In this document: positions 60,016 through 64,000 of the stretch, one piece after another
How positions within the stretch are numbered: the stretch's first letter is position 1
Layout of the letters: each line of letters begins with the position of its first letter
Origin: Beroe ovata
Taxonomy: Eukaryota; Ctenophora; Nuda; Beroida; Beroidae
Reading direction: 5' to 3'
NCBI GenBank assembly: GCA_946803715.1
Contig: CAMPET010000029.1
Span: 228,256-292,255 of the forward strand
DNA: 64,000 nucleotides
Notes under the pieces: generated by a model
What the model was told of the DNA's origin: nothing
The model's database searches: none
Seen by the model: only the letters and a program-made list of their open reading frames with translations
Translations under genes and position numbers: made by a program

Positions 60016-61564
60016 CACTGGCTTGATAACTCGAATCCTTCGATTCCTGTCATTGGCTGTACAGCTGTTGGAATAGAAGTAAAACTATACTAAAATAAAA
60101 ATATGCTACATTTTTTCATTGAGAGACTGTACACAGGACTGCAATATAGTTTTCACATTATCTTTTGACAAAACATATAGTTACAGTTGAATGCAATAGC
60201 AATTTTTGTAAATTACTCTATTTTGCCCATGAAAGAAGCACCCTATATTGGGAAGCTCAATGAAAAACATCAAGTCAATGATACAAAATGGTCTAATTAG
60301 TTTGTCCTATGGCTTAGAAATATAAACCATAGTGATGCATTTGTAGGATTTTACCCTACCGTCGGTGCGCACGATTTCATCCCACCCTTGCCAGGGATAA
60401 AATCCCGCCAGCAAGGGTAGGGTGAAATCGTACAATTGCAATGATGCATCTGTTGTGTAAGTGCCAAGTGACGTGATATCCNTATCAAATTTGCTACAAC
60501 TATCTGGTAACCGTGGACGACAGATACATTCGTGTCGCTCATAGATTTCGGACCTGGAAGGAAATGTATGCTTTTTTAGCTAACATTATGCCGTTGATAA
60601 AATTTCCTTCCCCGTCATTTGAAATTACTATATAGTGTCGTATTTTGTCAATTGACATCGACTATATAATACCATATATGTGATGAGTGGAACATGATAG
60701 CATCCATCCCCATTGTTGTCATCCTTTCCCGTTTACCAATTGATACATAATGATTACATTCTGATATCGGGATACACGGGTTAGGTTTAGCTTGTATAAA
60801 ATATCGTTCATATTCAGCCAATTAAACGGGTATGGCAAATAACAATTCAGTATAAACAATAGACTAAGTTTGAAGTTTACTGACGAATCTCTATTCCACA
60901 AAATGTATACTATGCAGCAAATAGGTTAACTAATTATAGGATTAGGTTAACTATTATATAGTCCATAGTCTTACAGAACACAGAACGTAGCGCAACTAGC
61001 AACGCAGTTCACAGTCGTACTACTACTAGTCATTCCCTGGTACACGGTATAGTAGAGCAATTCACCTACGCAAGGTTTTCGCGCTTGCTAAAAGTCTCTA
61101 CATTGCGCGGCGCGTCGATATTCACACCATGAGGAAGAGGATAAATTTCTACACATGATAGATACAAATTGATTTCTCTATCTTAAAAGATGGCGGAGTT
61201 ATGGCAGAAATAGTGCGTGAAATTTTAGAGAAATTTTCTCCAACTTGCAGAAACTTTTGATTTGAACGCGTCAGCACGCGCGCGCTCTGAGCCCTTTTGC
61301 CATGTTGTAGGTATCATATTATTGCTGAATTATTCAGCTTCAGATTGGTACCGGCAACAACGGTTTTGGTCATTCAGGTGAAGCGTGACATCGAAATTAG
61401 TGGATGCCGGTGAAACTGAGGCCGCGGCCTCCTGACGCGCGAGTCCATTGGCGTGCGCAGGGTTGTATTGTGCTGCTACTGAGATAATGAACTGGGAGCT
61501 CATTTTTGGTGTTGCATTGATCACGCAACTCTTTGTGTTCTTTTTCACTTTTAAGGAACAATGC
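60016..61564. other. Intergenic, no gene seen
   Basis: Contains inverted-repeat element copy d and a CpG-rich stretch (61100-61290). The open frames on the minus strand at 61330-61582 have no recognisable domain. One ambiguous base lies at 60482. Confidence 0.5.
60342..60434. repeat. Small inverted-repeat element, copy d
   Basis: Most complete copy: TGTAGGATTTTACCCTACCG ... CAAGGGTAGGGTGAAATCGTACA, with internal pairing (CCCTTGCCAGGGATAAAATC, then CCGCCAGCAAGGG). Confidence 0.8.
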
Positions 61565-61905
61565 ATATGCTGATTGGAGCAACGATTCTCTAGAATGTAA
61601 TCTTGAGTTGTTGCATCTGCACTGCGACTATTTTTTGACTCATGGGTAAATGTGTCGCTTTGTCAACACAAATTTGAACAACAGGGCAAGTATCTTGTCA
61701 CGGTGCCAATCGGCTAAGTGCTTCTTCATAAAATTGGCGTTTCAATAGTGTGGGTGCAACTAAACCTCCAATCACTCTGACCTCAATTGATAGGAATATG
61801 CATCTCTGTGCTGTTTTCGATTAACATTATCATTGTGTTGTTGTATCCGATATGGCTCAATGATAGAGTATCACGTCCATTTGACAGGTTTTCTAGTAAT
61901 AATTT
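61565..61905. repeat. Dispersed repeat, copy 2
   Basis: Collinear with 33285-33655. It ends about 600 bases before the gene at 62519. Confidence 0.7.
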
Positions 61906-62518
61906 CACTCACTAACTGTCAAGATACTGTCAAATTTTCAAGCAATTTCTCTGACTTAGCATGATTCGAAATTTTTTGAAGTTGATGTTATGGCAGATAT
62001 GGCCACTTGGGTGTTGTCCTATTTTACAAATAAGGGCTTATTGATGCTTATTTTGATTGATGCTTATGATTGGGAGGGACAAAATATTGCATCATTGGAT
62101 GATCTTGGTTGTTTCGGTGACATGGGGGCCACCAATGTCGCCAAATTAGCGAAAGTGGCAAAATATATTTTGGCAGATTTTGATACAAAAATAATTGACC
62201 TACATTGATTTTTCCAATCAATGCAGGCCTGATCAAGTCAACTATTGATATCCAGTTCATTTGATTAAGGTCGAGGAATACTCCATATAAATTTAACTTT
62301 GAGTGCTGAAATTTGTGTTTGGAAAGAATCTTGTATTGATGAGTGTTTTAAATGACCACAATGTCCTAATTGAGGCATTGGAAGTGCCCTATTTCTGTCA
62401 AAAACGTTGTAGAAATTAGGGCAAACTATAGCAAAAGTGTTTGCCATTGTTTGCCAAAGTTTTCCTTCCCCTACCCAATACTTCCAAATTTAATCGAAGT
62501 TGAGACACGGAAAGACAC
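61906..62518. other. Upstream of the 62519 gene, no gene seen
   Basis: A 72-codon open frame at 61990 has low-complexity hydrophobic content and no context; not called. Confidence 0.4.
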
Positions 62519-63744
62519 ATGATTGAATTACTGTCATGGCTTAATACTTTTTGCAAAGCTATGTCTGGGTCATCCAATCAAGATCCTCAAACAAGCCAAT
62601 TATCAAAAGAAGTGCTTATCAGTGTTCTTCTCAGTGGTGTTTATGATGATGGGAGCACTTTATCAGTTTTAAGGGGACACCAGCATCTCATAGAACTAAT
62701 ATGTATACTGGCTACCAATGAAGACCGTTGGAGGAAGCACATAAAGCTCCCAAGCATTTCACAGATATTCTTCACAGAAGTTCATGGAGGTGTTCATAGT
62801 GAATTGGAGCAAGCTAGTGAACTAATTTTTCCACCTCCATCTGGTGTCAAAATTAACATGATGCCTTTCATAATGGGCCAAAGTTTCGAAGACTGCAAGC
62901 TTCCAAATAATTTAAAGGGGTACTGGCCGTTTATTGAACTATGTTTATCTGCTGATATTTATCGTAAAGATGATGATCACTTATTCAGAAGAGCTCAAAA
63001 TGAAATAAACAAAGTTGGATATCTGACAATAGATGAGGAGCTAGTGGATATAGGGAGAAGCCAAAGACGGCCAGGTCTACATACTGACAACCCTGGAAAA
63101 GTGAAGGTCAACAATAAGCGTCTTGAAAAAAGTGAAGGGCAGGGATGGTGTGAGCACTATCATGAATCTTCTTCAAAGTATATTTGCCATCATTGGGGCT
63201 TTGGTGGATGTCATCTCATCACTTACCCAGTAAGAATATTTATTTTCATAAAATATAAGGCTTGGCAATTGGCAAAACCTTATATTGAGAGTTTTGATTG
63301 GGATATCTGGTCGATCACCTACTTAATTGAATATTCAAAATATGTTCAGCTGTAAGTCAGTATATACGTATGCTTCAGATGCAGTGGGACAGCTTCAAGG
63401 GAGCACTTGAAATTATCAGATTCATTGAAGGGGGAATATACATGGCATCAAATGTTGATAGTTCGTGTGAGGTAATGAACTGTCAGATTGTTGAAGATGA
63501 GAATGGTGATGAAGTCATTGGTAAATTCGGTAGTGTTGAGCATCTGAGAGGCATTCTGCCACCAGCAACCAAGTTGAAAGCTAATACCATGTACTGGATT
63601 ACAGACAGAACCCCACATGAATCTTTACCTTTACAACAAACAACTCATCGGCAGTTTTTTAGGTTGGTTTTTGGACCTAATATTTTGGTTTATTCACAGA
63701 TGAAATACCACTTAAGTTGCAAAGGAGGAAAAAGGTTCAAATAA
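62519..63744 (+). CDS. Conserved uncharacterised protein, possible 2-oxoglutarate/Fe(II) oxygenase-like, 358 aa
   Basis: Exons 62519-63229 and 63379-63744, phase 0. Notable blocks: RPGLHTDNPGKV, SSKYICHHWGFGGCHLI, EGGIYMASNVDSSCEVMNC and MYWITDRTPHESLPL followed by HRQFFRLVFG. An HxD (LHTD) and a distal His (TPHES) with an Arg about 12 residues later fit the metal- and 2-oxoglutarate-binding pattern of the dioxygenase fold. I infer this from the pattern only. I recall similar uncharacterised proteins in algae, oomycetes and marine invertebrates but cannot name the family. The N-terminal 130 residues show no recognised domain. Met codons at 62519 and 62561 are both possible starts. Confidence 0.65.
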
Positions 63745-64000
63745 AAGACAGGTTTTGGATCATGTAAGAAGCTTTTGTGATAAATATGTTATTCTTTGAC
63801 TGGACTCTGACATCATGCTTTTAGATTGAAATTTTGTTTTCAAGATCAGAGGAAAAACAGAATTTCAATCATTAGTAGATGATCTACAGACTACAATACG
63901 ACTCTTGAATATAATCCCACTCACACAACTGAGTGGAGTTAAAGATGTTTAGAACAAACTTCTAAGCAGATGAAGTAATTAATAAGTTGAAGAATCCCAA
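63745..64000. other. 3' flank of the 62519 gene to window end
   Basis: AT-rich; nothing recognised. Confidence 0.5.

Noticed and set aside
61990..62208. 72-codon open frame (MADMATWVLSYFTN)
   Set aside because: No recognisable domain, no splice context, AT-rich low-information sequence beside a dispersed repeat.

Overview
This window is eukaryotic genomic DNA from an animal. Genes contain many short GT-AG introns (mostly 60-150 bases), and the set includes makorin, legumain, GT31 galactosyltransferases, NUDT21, a DPY30-domain protein, VWA8, GCN1 and cytosolic ribosomal protein eL28. Gene density is high and several genes sit inside introns of another gene. Together with short inverted-repeat elements and a relic retroelement, this suggests a compact non-bilaterian genome (sponge or ctenophore), but the exact lineage is inference.

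The assembly is a draft from a heterozygous individual. Lone N bases at 2485/2702, 12643 and 36835 sit between near-identical stretches, so several apparent duplications are probably the two haplotypes placed end to end. A true gap of 845 N lies at 23365-24209.

Layout. 1-5.1 kb (minus strand): the 5' end of an unidentified gene, an F-box gene and a DYDC-type DPY30-motif gene, followed by the second haplotype copy of the same block. 5.1-8.1 kb: repeats and a decayed retroelement. 8.6-30.9 kb (plus): VWA8, a mitochondrial AAA+/VWA protein, resolved here into about 35 exons. One VWA8 intron of about 8 kb holds two tandem beta-1,3-galactosyltransferase-like genes (minus) and an intronless legumain gene (plus). 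Another intron holds an intronless cysteine-rich nuclear-type gene.

31-33.8 kb: repeats, including a 236-bp element with inverted ends. 33.8-38.4 kb: thymidylate kinase and makorin. 38.9-39.6 kb: three tandem 235-bp units. 40.5-41.8 kb: a secreted protein combining a PAN-like domain, a fascin-like beta-trefoil and an aerolysin-type pore-forming region. 43.8-46.4 kb: GAPDH and TIM17. 47-54.7 kb (minus): GCN1, almost entirely in one exon. 55.4-58.4 kb: an unidentified 172-aa protein, a 3' exon of an unidentified gene, eL28 and NUDT21. 58.6-62.5 kb: repeats (a 520-bp foldback, a tRNA-like SINE candidate, an inverted-repeat element). 62.5-63.7 kb: a conserved protein with a possible 2-oxoglutarate/Fe(II) oxygenase signature.

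Most genes are unrelated housekeeping functions (dTTP synthesis, translation control and ribosome, mitochondrial import, glycolysis, mRNA 3' processing). There is no operon-like system. The points of most interest are the nested genes in VWA8, the pore-forming domain fusion, the nested cysteine-rich gene and the families of small inverted-repeat elements.
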